Shown here one piece after another: positions 1 through 7,680 of a stretch of DNA of 19,280 nucleotides. The stretch is from Oscillospiraceae bacterium (GTDB lineage: Bacteria > Bacillota_A > Clostridia > Oscillospirales > Oscillospiraceae), in NCBI GenBank assembly GCA_017381835.1, contig JAFOBK010000138.1, forward strand, positions 1 through 19,280, written 5' to 3'. How positions within the stretch are numbered: the stretch's first letter is position 1; each line of letters opens with the position of its first letter. Position numbers and translations under genes: made by a program. The notes under the pieces are model-generated. The model searched no databases and was not told the DNA's origin. It saw only the letters and a list, made by a program, of their open reading frames with translations.

Positions 1-732
1 CGTATCCATCCCACCCGCATTGAGGACATGGTGGAGAAGGCTCGCCGCGAAGTTGACCGCACCATCCGCGAGGAAGGTGAGCGTGCTTGCTATGAAACCG
101 GCGTCCACGGTCTGAACCCCGAACTGGTGAAGATCCTGGGCCGTCAGAAGTACCGTACCTCTTACGGTCAGAACGTGCTGAATCACTCCATCGAAGTTTC
201 CCACATCGCAGGTCTGATGGCCTCCGAACTGGGTGTGGATGTGACCCTGGCAAAGCGTGCAGGTCTGCTGCATGACCTGGGCAAGTCCATCGACCATGAG
301 GTGGAAGGCAGCCATGTACAGCTGGGTGCTGATCTGGCCCGGAAGTACAAGGAAAATCCCGTTGTTGTCAATGCTGTGGAAGCTCACCACGGTGACGTGG
401 AGCCCAAGACTGTGATTGCTGTGCTGGTTCAGGCTGCTGACGCTGTGTCCGCTGCCCGTCCCGGTGCCCGCCGTGAGAATGTGGAAAACTACATTCGCCG
501 TCTGCAGAAGCTGGAAGAGCTGACCGGCGGTTATCCCGGTGTTGAGAAGGCATTCGCTATCCAGGCAGGCCGTGAGGTTCGCATCATGGTCAAGCCCGAG
601 GAAGTCACTGAGGACAACATGATCATCCTGGCCCGCGACATCGCAAAGAAGATCGAGGCTGAGCTGGAGTACCCCGGCCAGATCAAGATCAACGTGATCC
701 GCGAGACCAAGGCGGTCGAATACGCAAAGTAA
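1..732 (+). CDS. rny: Ribonuclease Y, 3' part (5' end outside window)
   Basis: RNase Y is a membrane-anchored endoribonuclease that starts bulk mRNA turnover in Firmicutes. The reading frame is open from base 1, so the first in-frame ATG at 28 is internal. The visible 243 residues cover the end of the KH-to-HD linker ([15 protein letters not shown]), the whole HD domain and the C-terminal domain. The metal-binding HD pair lies at 271-276 (LLHDLGK), and EAHHGD and [14 protein letters not shown] further on are typical of the family. The protein ends with the characteristic [18 protein letters not shown] tail, so the C-terminus is complete. The N-terminal membrane segment, coiled coil and most of the KH domain lie upstream of the window. 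A strong terminator follows 8 bases after the stop. Family assignment is very secure. Confidence 0.96.
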   Translation, partial: RIHPTRIEDMVEKARREVDRTIREEGERACYETGVHGLNPELVKILGRQKYRTSYGQNVLNHSIEVSHIAGLMASELGVDVTLAKRAGLLHDLGKSIDHEVEGSHVQLGADLARKYKENPVVVNAVEAHHGDVEPKTVIAVLVQAADAVSAARPGARRENVENYIRRLQKLEELTGGYPGVEKAFAIQAGREVRIMVKPEEVTEDNMIILARDIAKKIEAELEYPGQIKINVIRETKAVEYAK

Positions 733-740
733 AAAACGAA

Positions 741-771
741 GATGCGCTGCATTATGCAGCGCATCTTTTTT
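741..771 (+). terminator. Intrinsic terminator of rny
   Basis: A perfect 11-bp stem (741-751 with 755-765) has a 3-base loop and is followed by six T (766-771). The left side carries an A-rich run (731-736), so the hairpin could also stop minus-strand transcription arriving from the kinase gene. Confidence 0.93.
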
Positions 772-776
772 GCTGT

Positions 777-867
777 GTCATTCCGAGCCAGTGCGCACAC
801 TGGCGTGGGAATCTCCTGGATATACGAGGGGATTGCCACACCAGCCTGCGGGCTGGTTCGCAATGAC
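777..867. repeat. Palindromic interspersed repeat with nested hairpins
   Basis: The two ends, GTCATTCCGAGCCAG and the complement of CTGGTTCGCAATGAC, match as a long imperfect inverted repeat of about 40 bases per arm. Each arm contains its own perfect hairpin: 787-793 with 798-804, and 840-846 with 851-857. The two inner stems differ in sequence (CCAGTG/CACTGG against CCAGCC/GGCTGG) but each stays fully paired. There is no ORF or transposase inside. The pattern resembles short intergenic repeats with GTCATTGCGA ends that I know from many bacterial genomes; copy number in this genome cannot be seen here. It lies 9 bases past the stop of the minus-strand kinase gene and could form its mRNA 3' end. 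Confidence 0.7.
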
Positions 868-876
868 AATTAATAA

Positions 877-1797
877 CTAAAAGCAAATTCCGAACTCTTC
901 GGGGCGGAATCGGGGGCAGACATTTTCGGAGGAAGTGATCACGGAAGCGGCCAAAGTGGTGCCGATTTCCACGGACTCTGCCATGGTCTTGCCGTAGGTC
1001 ATGCCGATGGCCACGCCGGCACAGAAAGAGTCACCGGCGCCGGTGGTGTCTTTTACATGCACCTTCTTGGCAGGACAGATACCCAGCTCGCCCTGTCGGT
1101 TGGCATAGACCGCGCCATCTGCGCCCATGGTGACGACCATGGAGGTGATATTGGCGGCTGCGATCCGCTCTGCCAGAATATCCCGCATTTCCTCAGGACG
1201 CTTGTCTTCATAATCATCCAAAAACAGAATGCCCGCTTCCTGCTGATTGCAGATGACGCAGTCAAACTGCTGCAGCAGATCTCTGCGCTCGGCGGCGATG
1301 CTCATGTTGGCAACCAGGGCAAAGGTTTTGACATTATGCTTTTGGGCAAGGGACAAGGTTCCCTTAATAATTTCCTTATCCAGACCTACTTCCAGCACCA
1401 CAGAAGGAACCTTGGAGAAAATCTCATCACCCTTTTCTTCCAAAAGCTCTGCAATGGGATACATATTGGGCCGCTTGGAAATAGAACCTGCCACATCGCC
1501 GTTGTTGTCAAAAACCGCCAGCCAGGTACCCATGCCGTCAGGACGGGTCAGCACATAGTCGGTATTGACCTTGTGGTTGTTGAGCTTTTCAATAACAGCC
1601 TTGCCCATGGGAGAATCGTCTACGATACTTAAAAAGATGGGCCGCAGTTCCACATTGGCAATGTCCTCCACCACATTTCGGGCAACACCGCCGTGAACAT
1701 ATTCTACCCGGCCTGCATTGCGGCCGGTGGGGAGATAATTATCATAAGGGAAACCTTTGATGTCTACAAATGTTGCGCCGATGACTAAGATACCCAT
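877..1797 (-). CDS. PfkB-family carbohydrate/nucleoside kinase
   Basis: A 306-residue cytoplasmic kinase of the ribokinase/PfkB fold, which phosphorylates a sugar or nucleoside with ATP. Visible family marks are the N-terminal GGVARNVVED motif (residues 36-45), the NQQE motif (184-187) that helps bind Mg-phosphate, and the C-terminal DTTGAGDSFCAG signature (250-261) whose D256 is the catalytic base. The GGVARN form of the N-terminal motif is common in pseudouridine kinase-like members, but no pseudouridine glycosidase (psuG) gene is adjacent, so the substrate is left open. The ATG at 1797 has GGAGG seven bases upstream. The gene stands alone, facing rny, with an extended -10 (TGGTATCAT) inside a palindrome just upstream. 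Family is certain; substrate is unknown. Confidence 0.9.
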   Translation of the reverse strand: MGILVIGATFVDIKGFPYDNYLPTGRNAGRVEYVHGGVARNVVEDIANVELRPIFLSIVDDSPMGKAVIEKLNNHKVNTDYVLTRPDGMGTWLAVFDNNGDVAGSISKRPNMYPIAELLEEKGDEIFSKVPSVVLEVGLDKEIIKGTLSLAQKHNVKTFALVANMSIAAERRDLLQQFDCVICNQQEAGILFLDDYEDKRPEEMRDILAERIAAANITSMVVTMGADGAVYANRQGELGICPAKKVHVKDTTGAGDSFCAGVAIGMTYGKTMAESVEIGTTLAASVITSSENVCPRFRPEEFGICF

Positions 1798-1822
1798 GGT
1801 ATACCCTCCGTGTCGGTTTTTG

Positions 1823-1840
1823 TTTTATGATACCATAAAA
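1823..1840 (-). promoter_or_regulatory. Palindrome overlapping the kinase promoter -10
   Basis: TTTTATG-ATAC-CATAAAA is an inverted repeat with perfect 7-bp arms and a 4-base centre. Read on the minus strand it contains an extended -10 (TG-G-TATCAT), with no good -35, about 30 bases upstream of the kinase start codon. Overlap of a palindrome with a -10 is a usual operator arrangement, but the regulator is not identifiable here. Confidence 0.45.
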
Positions 1841-1897
1841 CTGTCGATTCGAACAGAGAAAATTACAATTACTATTGTTTGAGGTCCTAGCTTTCTA

Positions 1898-1926
1898 TTG
1901 CGAACATAGTAAAGATGTGATAAAAT
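1898..1926 (+). promoter_or_regulatory. Sigma-A promoter for the 315-residue membrane protein
   Basis: TTGCGA (1898-1903), a 17-base spacer and TAAAAT (1921-1926), with TG one base before the -10. The start codon follows at 1961. Confidence 0.75.
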
Positions 1927-1960
1927 ATGACAAAATCCAAAAAGAAATGAGGAGAGAAAT

Positions 1961-2908
1961 ATGATTGGTTCCGGACTGAAAAAACTGGCTAAGGAAAACG
2001 GCATGACCGTTGCCCACGGTGTAGCCTACGGTTCTTATCAGGGCTTTGCCCTGACCATGAGTGAGGGCAATGGCTGGAAGGCACTGGAATTTGCTACAAG
2101 ATTTCCCAACCCCGCGGATGAGGATGCTCTGAAGTATAAGCTGAATGCTGTGGATTTGAAGCGGACATATCGCGTTCGCGATCTGGTGATCGGCCAGCGC
2201 AGCGTGGCGATTGTATTCCTGGATAACCCCGGCACGATGAAGAAGATCCTGGCATTCCTGGAGTGGTTCATGCCTCTGCTGGAAGAAAGCGGCGCTACCA
2301 AGGTAAACATCTGCAATGAGTGCGGCCTGGAAACCGTGGGCAATGACTGCTGGGTGCTGATTGACGGTGTTGCCCACCATATGCATACCGCCTGCAAGGA
2401 AAAGGTCAAGGGCGAACTGAATGCAGAAAACCAGGAGCGGATTGAGGAGAACGGCGGTTCTTATCTGACCGGTTTCCTGGGCGCTTTGGGCGGTGCGTTG
2501 ATCGGCGCAATCGTATGGGCAATTGTACTGCTGCTGGGTTATGTGGCTTCTTTGGTGGGTCTGCTGATCGGCTTCCTGGCAGAAAAGGGTTACAACCTGG
2601 CCAAGGGTAAGCAGGATAAGGGCAAAATTGCGATTCTGGTTATTGTCATTGTGCTGGCTGTGCTGCTGGGTACTGTGGCAGCCGATGCGATTTCTCTGGC
2701 ACAGATGATCAATAGCGGTGAACTGTATGAATATACTTACGGCGATATTCCCCTGCTGATTCTGTTCCTGCTGCTGAATGATGTGGAATATTTGATGGTA
2801 ACTGTGAAAAACTGCGGCATGGGTCTGATCTTTGCGGCGCTGGGTGTGTTCGGCCTGCTGCGGAACGCAAAGAAGGAAGTTGCCGGTATCCGTGTGATCG
2901 ATCTGTAA
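1961..2908 (+). CDS. Membrane protein of unknown function with N-terminal Cys/His cluster
   Basis: I do not recognise this 315-residue protein as a named family. Residues 1-150 are soluble. Near their end is a Cys/His cluster (C118, C121, C130, H139, H140, H142, C145), written CNECG...HHMHTAC, that looks like a zinc-binding knuckle. Residues 168-208 form a Gly/Ala-rich double hydrophobic stretch, then segments at about 222-243, 262-280 and 285-301, giving four or five membrane spans and a short charged tail. There is no signal peptide, so the N-terminal domain is probably cytoplasmic. The ATG at 1961 has AGGAGAG (1950-1956) just upstream. It is a single-gene unit with its own promoter and a strong terminator. 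A sensor or membrane-stress role is possible but not shown by the sequence. Confidence 0.8.
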   Translation: MIGSGLKKLAKENGMTVAHGVAYGSYQGFALTMSEGNGWKALEFATRFPNPADEDALKYKLNAVDLKRTYRVRDLVIGQRSVAIVFLDNPGTMKKILAFLEWFMPLLEESGATKVNICNECGLETVGNDCWVLIDGVAHHMHTACKEKVKGELNAENQERIEENGGSYLTGFLGALGGALIGAIVWAIVLLLGYVASLVGLLIGFLAEKGYNLAKGKQDKGKIAILVIVIVLAVLLGTVAADAISLAQMINSGELYEYTYGDIPLLILFLLLNDVEYLMVTVKNCGMGLIFAALGVFGLLRNAKKEVAGIRVIDL

Positions 2909-2920
2909 TACATGTAAATA

Positions 2921-2952
2921 AAAATTCCCGATCCGGTTGGATCGGGAATTTT
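2921..2952. terminator. Bidirectional terminator between convergent genes
   Basis: A perfect 14-bp stem (2921-2934 with 2939-2952) with a GGTT loop, followed by T-rich sequence to 2955 on the plus strand and by T-rich sequence on the minus strand. It lies between the unknown membrane protein gene and the 3' end of the ABC exporter operon and can serve both. Confidence 0.92.
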
Positions 2953-2953
2953 T

Positions 2954-4852
2954 TTATTCTAATTCGAATGCGCCGGTGTAGAGCCGGTAGTAGGTACCCT
3001 TCTCGGCAATCAGATCCTCATGGGAGCCACGCTCGATGATGCGACCCTGATCCAGAACCATAATGCAGTCGGAGTTCTGAATGGTGGAAAGCCGGTGGGC
3101 GATGACGAACACGGTGCGGCCCTTCATCAGGGCATCCATGCCGTCCTGCACCAGTTTTTCTGTACGGGTGTCGATGGAGGAGGTTGCCTCGTCCAGAATC
3201 ATCACGGGAGGATCCGCAACTGCCGCTCTTGCGATGGCGATCAGCTGGCGCTGACCCTGGGACAGCTGGCTCTCACCGCCGGTGAGCATGGTGTTGTAGC
3301 CCTCGGGAAGTCTTGTGATGAAGTCATGGGCATTGGCGGTCTTAGCGGCCCGGATGCAGTCTTCGTCGGATGCGTCCAGATTGCCGTAGCGGATATTCTC
3401 CATAACCGTGCCGGTGAAGAGGTTGGTTTCCTGGAGAACCACGCCCAAAGAGCGCCGCAGATCGGACTTGCGGATCTTATTGATGTTGATATTGTCGTAG
3501 CGGATCTTACCGTCGGCAATATCGTAGAAGCGGTTGATCAGGTTGGTGATGGTGGTTTTGCCGGCACCGGTTGCGCCTACAAAGGCCAGCTTCTGACCGG
3601 GGTTGGCATAGAGGGTGATATCGTGCAGAACGGTCTTTTCGGGCACATAACCGAAGTCCACATTGTACATGGTGATGTCGCCCCGGAGCTCCGTGTAGGT
3701 GACGGTGCCATCGGCCTGATGGGGATGCTTCCATGCCCAGTGGCCGGTACGCTCTTTGCACTCGGTGATGGTGCCGTCCTCGGCAATATGGCAGTTGACC
3801 AGGGTCACATAGCCATTGTCCTCTTCCACGGGCTCATCCATCAGCTCAAAGATACGCTCAGCGCCGGCCAACGCCATGACGATGGCATTGATCTGGCTGG
3901 AGATCTGAGAGATGGGCATATTGAAGGAGCGGGACAGCGCCAGGAAGGCGATCAGGCGACCCAAAGTGAGCAGCTTCTCCTGGGAGTAGACGGCGATCAG
4001 ACCACCCACAATGGCCAGAATTGCGTACTGGATGTAGCCCAGGTTGTTGTTCACGGGGCCCATCATATTGGAGAAAACACCGGCCTTGAAAGCGTTGGCT
4101 CTTAGAACCGCATTCTTCTCGTCAAATTCATCCTTACAGGTATCTTCGTGGCAGAAGACCTTGACCACCTTCTGGCCGTGGATCATTTCTTCTACGTAGC
4201 CATTCACCGCACCCAGGGATTTCTGCTGGCCGATGAAGTATTTGGCGCTGCGGCTCATGACCGCCTTGGTGATAAATACGATACCGGTGGTGGTCAGCAG
4301 TAGAACGACCGTCAGAATGGGGGAGTTGATCAGCATCAGAATGAACACCACGATCAAAGTGGCGGAAGAGGAGATCAGCTGGGGAATGGACTGGGAGATC
4401 ATCATCCGCAGGGTATCGGTGTCGCTGGTGTAGCGGCTCATGATATCGCCGGCGGGATGGGTGTCAAAGTAGCGGATGGGCAGGTTCTGCATATGGCGGA
4501 ACATGCTGATACGGACATCCTTCTGAATGCCCTGGGTGACAGGGACCATCAGGTAGTTTTGCAGGAATGCGGAGATCATGCCCACAAAGTAGATGCAGGC
4601 CATCTTAATCAGAAAACGGATCAGGGGACCAAAATCGGGATTTTCCTGAGCCAGCATAGGCTTGATATAATCATCCACCAGGGTACCCAAAGAGCTGGAG
4701 CTGAGCGCCTGGGCCAGGGCGGCGAAGATAATACATACAACCACGACGCACATGGTCACTTTATACTTGCTTAAGTAGCCCAGCAGGCGCAGGAAGGTTT
4801 GCTTGGGTGCTTTGGCCTTACGGCCGTCACCACGCATTTTTGCGGGAGGCAT
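2954..4852 (-). CDS. ABC exporter half-transporter, catalytically competent subunit
   Basis: Half-transporter with a six-helix membrane domain (residues about 30-340) and a C-terminal ATPase domain. The ATPase motifs are all canonical: Walker A GATGAGKT (427-434), Walker B MILDEATSS with catalytic E556, and switch H587. The signature is LSQGQ (531-535), a variant seen in the LmrD/TM288-type subunit. About 45 extra residues between the membrane and ATPase domains (about 343-390, including GHWAWKHPHQADG) are an insert I know from clostridial homologues. Residue numbers count from GTG at 4855. ATG at 4852 is preferred because it is better spaced from GGGGG; it overlaps the TGA of the partner gene by one base, which implies translational coupling. 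With the partner it should form a heterodimeric drug or lipid exporter. Confidence 0.93.
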   Translation of the reverse strand: MPPAKMRGDGRKAKAPKQTFLRLLGYLSKYKVTMCVVVVCIIFAALAQALSSSSLGTLVDDYIKPMLAQENPDFGPLIRFLIKMACIYFVGMISAFLQNYLMVPVTQGIQKDVRISMFRHMQNLPIRYFDTHPAGDIMSRYTSDTDTLRMMISQSIPQLISSSATLIVVFILMLINSPILTVVLLLTTTGIVFITKAVMSRSAKYFIGQQKSLGAVNGYVEEMIHGQKVVKVFCHEDTCKDEFDEKNAVLRANAFKAGVFSNMMGPVNNNLGYIQYAILAIVGGLIAVYSQEKLLTLGRLIAFLALSRSFNMPISQISSQINAIVMALAGAERIFELMDEPVEEDNGYVTLVNCHIAEDGTITECKERTGHWAWKHPHQADGTVTYTELRGDITMYNVDFGYVPEKTVLHDITLYANPGQKLAFVGATGAGKTTITNLINRFYDIADGKIRYDNININKIRKSDLRRSLGVVLQETNLFTGTVMENIRYGNLDASDEDCIRAAKTANAHDFITRLPEGYNTMLTGGESQLSQGQRQLIAIARAAVADPPVMILDEATSSIDTRTEKLVQDGMDALMKGRTVFVIAHRLSTIQNSDCIMVLDQGRIIERGSHEDLIAEKGTYYRLYTGAFELE

Positions 4853-6603
4853 CACTCCACCCCCTTTGTCTGAGATTCATAGACTTCCCGGTAAATGTGG
4901 GAGGTCTGCAGGAGATCGTCATGCTTGCCGGAGGCTACGATCTTGCCGCCGTCCATGACAAGGATCAGGTCTGCATCCTGAACGGAGGCAACACGCTGGG
5001 CGATGATCAGCTTGGTGGTGCCGGGAATCTCCTCGGCGAAGGCCTTGCGGATCATGGCATCGGTACGGGTGTCCACCGCGGAGGTGGAGTCGTCCAAAAT
5101 CAGAATCTTGGGCTTTTTCAGCAATGCTCTTGCGATGCAAAGCCGCTGTTTCTGACCGCCGGATACATTCTTACCGCCCTGCTCGATGTGGGTGTCATAG
5201 CCGTCGGGGAAGGAAGAAATGAAATCATGGGCGCAGGAGAGCTTGCAGGCATGCTCCATCTCTGCGTCGGTTGCGTTGGGATTGCCCCAGCGCAGATTCT
5301 CTTTGATGGTGCCGGAGAACAGTTCGTTCTTCTGCAGCACCATGGAAACGGCATTGCGCAGGGTCTGAATGTCATAGTCCTTTACGTCCACACCGCCAAC
5401 CTTCAGGCTGCCCTCGGTTACATCATAAAGACGGGGAATCAGCTGCACCAAAGTGGACTTGCCGGAGCCGGTGCCGCCCAGGATGCCAACGGTCATACCG
5501 GAGTCAATGTGCAGATCCACATCTTCCAGGGAGTTGCGCTGGGCGGTTTTGGAATAACGGAAGGATACATCGGAAAAGTCGATGGAGCCGTCAGCAACTT
5601 CCATAATGGGATTTGCAGGATTCCGCAGCTCCGGTTCCTCCTGCATGATCTCGCAGGCACGCTTCATGGGAGCGCGGCTCATGGTCAGCATGATAAAGAC
5701 CATGGAGAGCATCATAAGAGAACTGAGGATCTGGCCGGTGTAAGTAAACATAGCGGTGAGCTCACCGGTGGTAAGGCCGTTTGCGGCATTGTTACCGGAG
5801 GCAACTACCATTTTTGCACCCAGGAAAGAGATGGTGATGATGCAGGTGTAAACGGTCAGCTGCATCAGGGGGTTATTGATGGCCATGAGCTTCTCGGCCT
5901 TGGAGAAGTCATTGTAAATGTCCGTGGAGACATCGGTGAACTTCTGGGTTTCCTTCTCTTCCCGGACAAAGGACTTGACTACACGGATGCCGTGAAGATT
6001 TTCCTGGGTCACATTGTTCAGCCGGTCAAAGGTCTTGAAAGCCCGCTCGAAAATATTCTTAACCAGATTGATCAGAATGAACAGACCACAGCCCAAAACA
6101 GGCAGGGCGATACAGTACACCAGACACAGCTTGGGGCTGATAGAGAAGGCGTTGGTTGCTGCCAGGATCAGCATCATGGGGCAACGGATGGCCATGCGGA
6201 TCATCATCTGGAAGCACATCTGCAGGGTAGCCACATCCGAGGTGATACGGGTGATAATGGATGCGGTGGAGAATTTATCGATATTGGCAAAGTCAAAGGT
6301 CTGCACCCGGTAGAACATATCATGGCGCAGGTTCTTGGCAAAGCCGGTACCGGCGGAGGAGGCAAAATAAGCAGAGGCCACACCAAAGCACAGACTCATA
6401 ATGGAAAACAGCACCAGCAGCAGACCCTTCATAACCACCACGCGCATATCGCCGGGGGTCACACCCAAGTCTACGATCTGTGACAGCACTCTGGGAATTT
6501 TGGTTTCCATGTATACTTCGCCAACCATGCAAAGGGGACTGAGCAGCGCTGCCCATTTATATTCCCGAATGCTTTTGGCCAGGGTTTTGATCATAGAAAG
6601 CAT
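4852..6603 (-). CDS. ABC exporter half-transporter, degenerate-site subunit
   Basis: First gene of the exporter operon, 583 residues, with a membrane domain (about 15-310) and an ATPase domain. Walker A (GGTGSGKST, K382) and the signature VSGGQ (480-484) are normal. The residue after the Walker B aspartate is Asp505 instead of the catalytic Glu (ILDDSTSAVD), and the switch histidine is Gln536 (IIAQR). These two changes are the known mark of the LmrC/TM287-type subunit in heterodimeric exporters: one ATP site is inactive and the other, formed by the partner's Walker motifs and this subunit's signature, hydrolyses ATP. AAGGA lies very close to ATG 6603; an in-frame ATG at 6594 has better spacing and is an alternative start. 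Transported substrate cannot be deduced. Confidence 0.93.
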   Translation of the reverse strand: MLSMIKTLAKSIREYKWAALLSPLCMVGEVYMETKIPRVLSQIVDLGVTPGDMRVVVMKGLLLVLFSIMSLCFGVASAYFASSAGTGFAKNLRHDMFYRVQTFDFANIDKFSTASIITRITSDVATLQMCFQMMIRMAIRCPMMLILAATNAFSISPKLCLVYCIALPVLGCGLFILINLVKNIFERAFKTFDRLNNVTQENLHGIRVVKSFVREEKETQKFTDVSTDIYNDFSKAEKLMAINNPLMQLTVYTCIITISFLGAKMVVASGNNAANGLTTGELTAMFTYTGQILSSLMMLSMVFIMLTMSRAPMKRACEIMQEEPELRNPANPIMEVADGSIDFSDVSFRYSKTAQRNSLEDVDLHIDSGMTVGILGGTGSGKSTLVQLIPRLYDVTEGSLKVGGVDVKDYDIQTLRNAVSMVLQKNELFSGTIKENLRWGNPNATDAEMEHACKLSCAHDFISSFPDGYDTHIEQGGKNVSGGQKQRLCIARALLKKPKILILDDSTSAVDTRTDAMIRKAFAEEIPGTTKLIIAQRVASVQDADLILVMDGGKIVASGKHDDLLQTSHIYREVYESQTKGVE

Positions 6604-6633
6604 CTTCCTTTCTCAGTAGTATTCTAATTTATC

Positions 6634-6662
6634 ATTTTACCAATATAAAACAGGGATTGCAA
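6634..6662 (-). promoter_or_regulatory. Sigma-A promoter of the ABC exporter operon
   Basis: On the minus strand: TTGCAA (6662-6657), a 17-base spacer and TAAAAT (6639-6634) with TG one base before the -10. It diverges from the amidohydrolase promoter, with only five bases between the two -35 elements. Confidence 0.75.
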
Positions 6663-6667
6663 GGCAG

Positions 6668-6696
6668 TTGCGGAAAATTCACGGATTTGTTATAAT
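6668..6696 (+). promoter_or_regulatory. Sigma-A promoter of the amidohydrolase gene
   Basis: TTGCGG (6668-6673), a 17-base spacer and a perfect TATAAT (6691-6696) with an upstream TG (extended -10). Confidence 0.8.
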
Positions 6697-6716
6697 ACCT
6701 TTTACGAGGTGAGAAT

Positions 6717-7550
6717 ATGAGAGCGGATTGTCATATGCATATGATCCTGGACGGGTACGAGTGGAGAGGCGCCATTGCCCGCCACAAAGAAAAACCGGAT
6801 GAGGCATTTATCCGGCAGGTTCTGAAAACCTATCAGGAATTGGGTTATACATATTTAAGAGATGGCGGTGACCGCTGGGATGCGGGCAAGCGCTCCCGGG
6901 AACTGGCGGCAGAATACGGCATTACTTACCGCACACCCCTGGCACCATTGTGCAAAAAGGGGCATTACGGTGCCTTCATCGGCCTGACCTGGGAGACCTT
7001 TGGTGAGTATCGGGATCTGGTGGTGCGGCATCGGGAAAACGGCGCGGATTTTATTAAGATCATGATCTCCGGTCTGATGGATTTTGACCATTACGGCGTG
7101 CTTTCAGAAGAACCTTTGACGGCAGAAGAAATCCGGGAACTGATCCATATCGCCCATGAGGAGGGTTTTGCGGTGATGTCCCACTGCAACGGTGCAAGAA
7201 CCGCGGAAGCAGCGGCCATGGCCGGTGTGGACAGCATCGACCACGGTGCGTATTTGGATAAAGATGCCTTGCAGGCAATGGAAGAAAACGGCACCGTTTG
7301 GGTGCCTACCCTTTCTACCATCGGCAATTTGCGGGGAAAAGGCCGTTTCAATGAGGATGCGGTGAGAAAGATCCTGGACAGTGCCCTCGCCAATGTGGCG
7401 CAATACAAGGGTTTGCTGGCTGCCGGCACCGATGCCGGTGCCTGGGCAGTTCCCCATGGCAGCACCACGGAAGAAGGCTATTTTGCCATGGCCGGAGTGG
7501 GTGAAGACCGGCTGATGGAAGGCTTCCGGATGATTGAGAAGAAGTTTTGA
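6717..7550 (+). CDS. Compact amidohydrolase-superfamily metal-dependent hydrolase
   Basis: A 277-residue TIM-barrel hydrolase of the amidohydrolase superfamily. The full set of metal ligands can be read in order: H6 and H8 (CHMHM), K114 as the likely carbamylated bridging lysine (FIKIMISG), H156 (MSHCNG), H176 (SIDHGAY) and D239 (AGTDAGAW). This suggests a two-metal centre like that of imidazolonepropionase- or prolidase-type members. The protein begins right at the barrel, so it lacks the N-terminal beta-sandwich of typical 400-residue relatives. ATG 6717 has GAGGTGAG four bases upstream. It has its own promoter and terminator and no catabolic neighbours, so the substrate is open. All catalytic residues are intact, so I expect an active enzyme. 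Confidence 0.85.
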   Translation: MRADCHMHMILDGYEWRGAIARHKEKPDEAFIRQVLKTYQELGYTYLRDGGDRWDAGKRSRELAAEYGITYRTPLAPLCKKGHYGAFIGLTWETFGEYRDLVVRHRENGADFIKIMISGLMDFDHYGVLSEEPLTAEEIRELIHIAHEEGFAVMSHCNGARTAEAAAMAGVDSIDHGAYLDKDALQAMEENGTVWVPTLSTIGNLRGKGRFNEDAVRKILDSALANVAQYKGLLAAGTDAGAWAVPHGSTTEEGYFAMAGVGEDRLMEGFRMIEKKF

Positions 7551-7555
7551 ATCGT

Positions 7556-7594
7556 TACACAGCAGACAAATATCCGTCTGCTGTGTACTTTTTT
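7556..7594 (+). terminator. Terminator of the amidohydrolase gene
   Basis: A 12-bp perfect stem (7556-7567 with 7576-7587) with an 8-base loop, followed by C and six T. It begins six bases after the stop codon. Confidence 0.92.
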
Positions 7595-7605
7595 CGCAAA
7601 AGGGG

Positions 7606-7634
7606 TTGACAGGCGGAGAAATAAAACATATAAT
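7606..7634 (+). promoter_or_regulatory. Consensus sigma-A promoter of the riboswitch-symporter unit
   Basis: A perfect TTGACA (7606-7611), 17-base spacer and perfect TATAAT (7629-7634). Transcription should start near 7641, leaving a leader of about 200 bases before the symporter start codon. Confidence 0.9.
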
Positions 7635-7680
7635 GAGGCATATTTTTCGTGGAAACTGGCGGAAGAAAACGACCGCCGGC

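Noticed and set aside
777..867. Possible CRISPR unit or IS end
   Set aside because: Only one copy is present, there are no regular spacers, no transposase frame and no obvious target-site duplication.
3020..4105. 361-residue plus-strand frame within the ABC gene
   Set aside because: Antisense shadow of a well-supported coding sequence; no start signal and low-complexity product.
4807..6483. 558-residue open frame on the plus strand opposite the ABC exporter genes
   Set aside because: It is the mirror of a gene with intact ABC motifs, has no ribosome site and translates to a low-complexity Gly/His/Gln-rich product typical of antisense frames.
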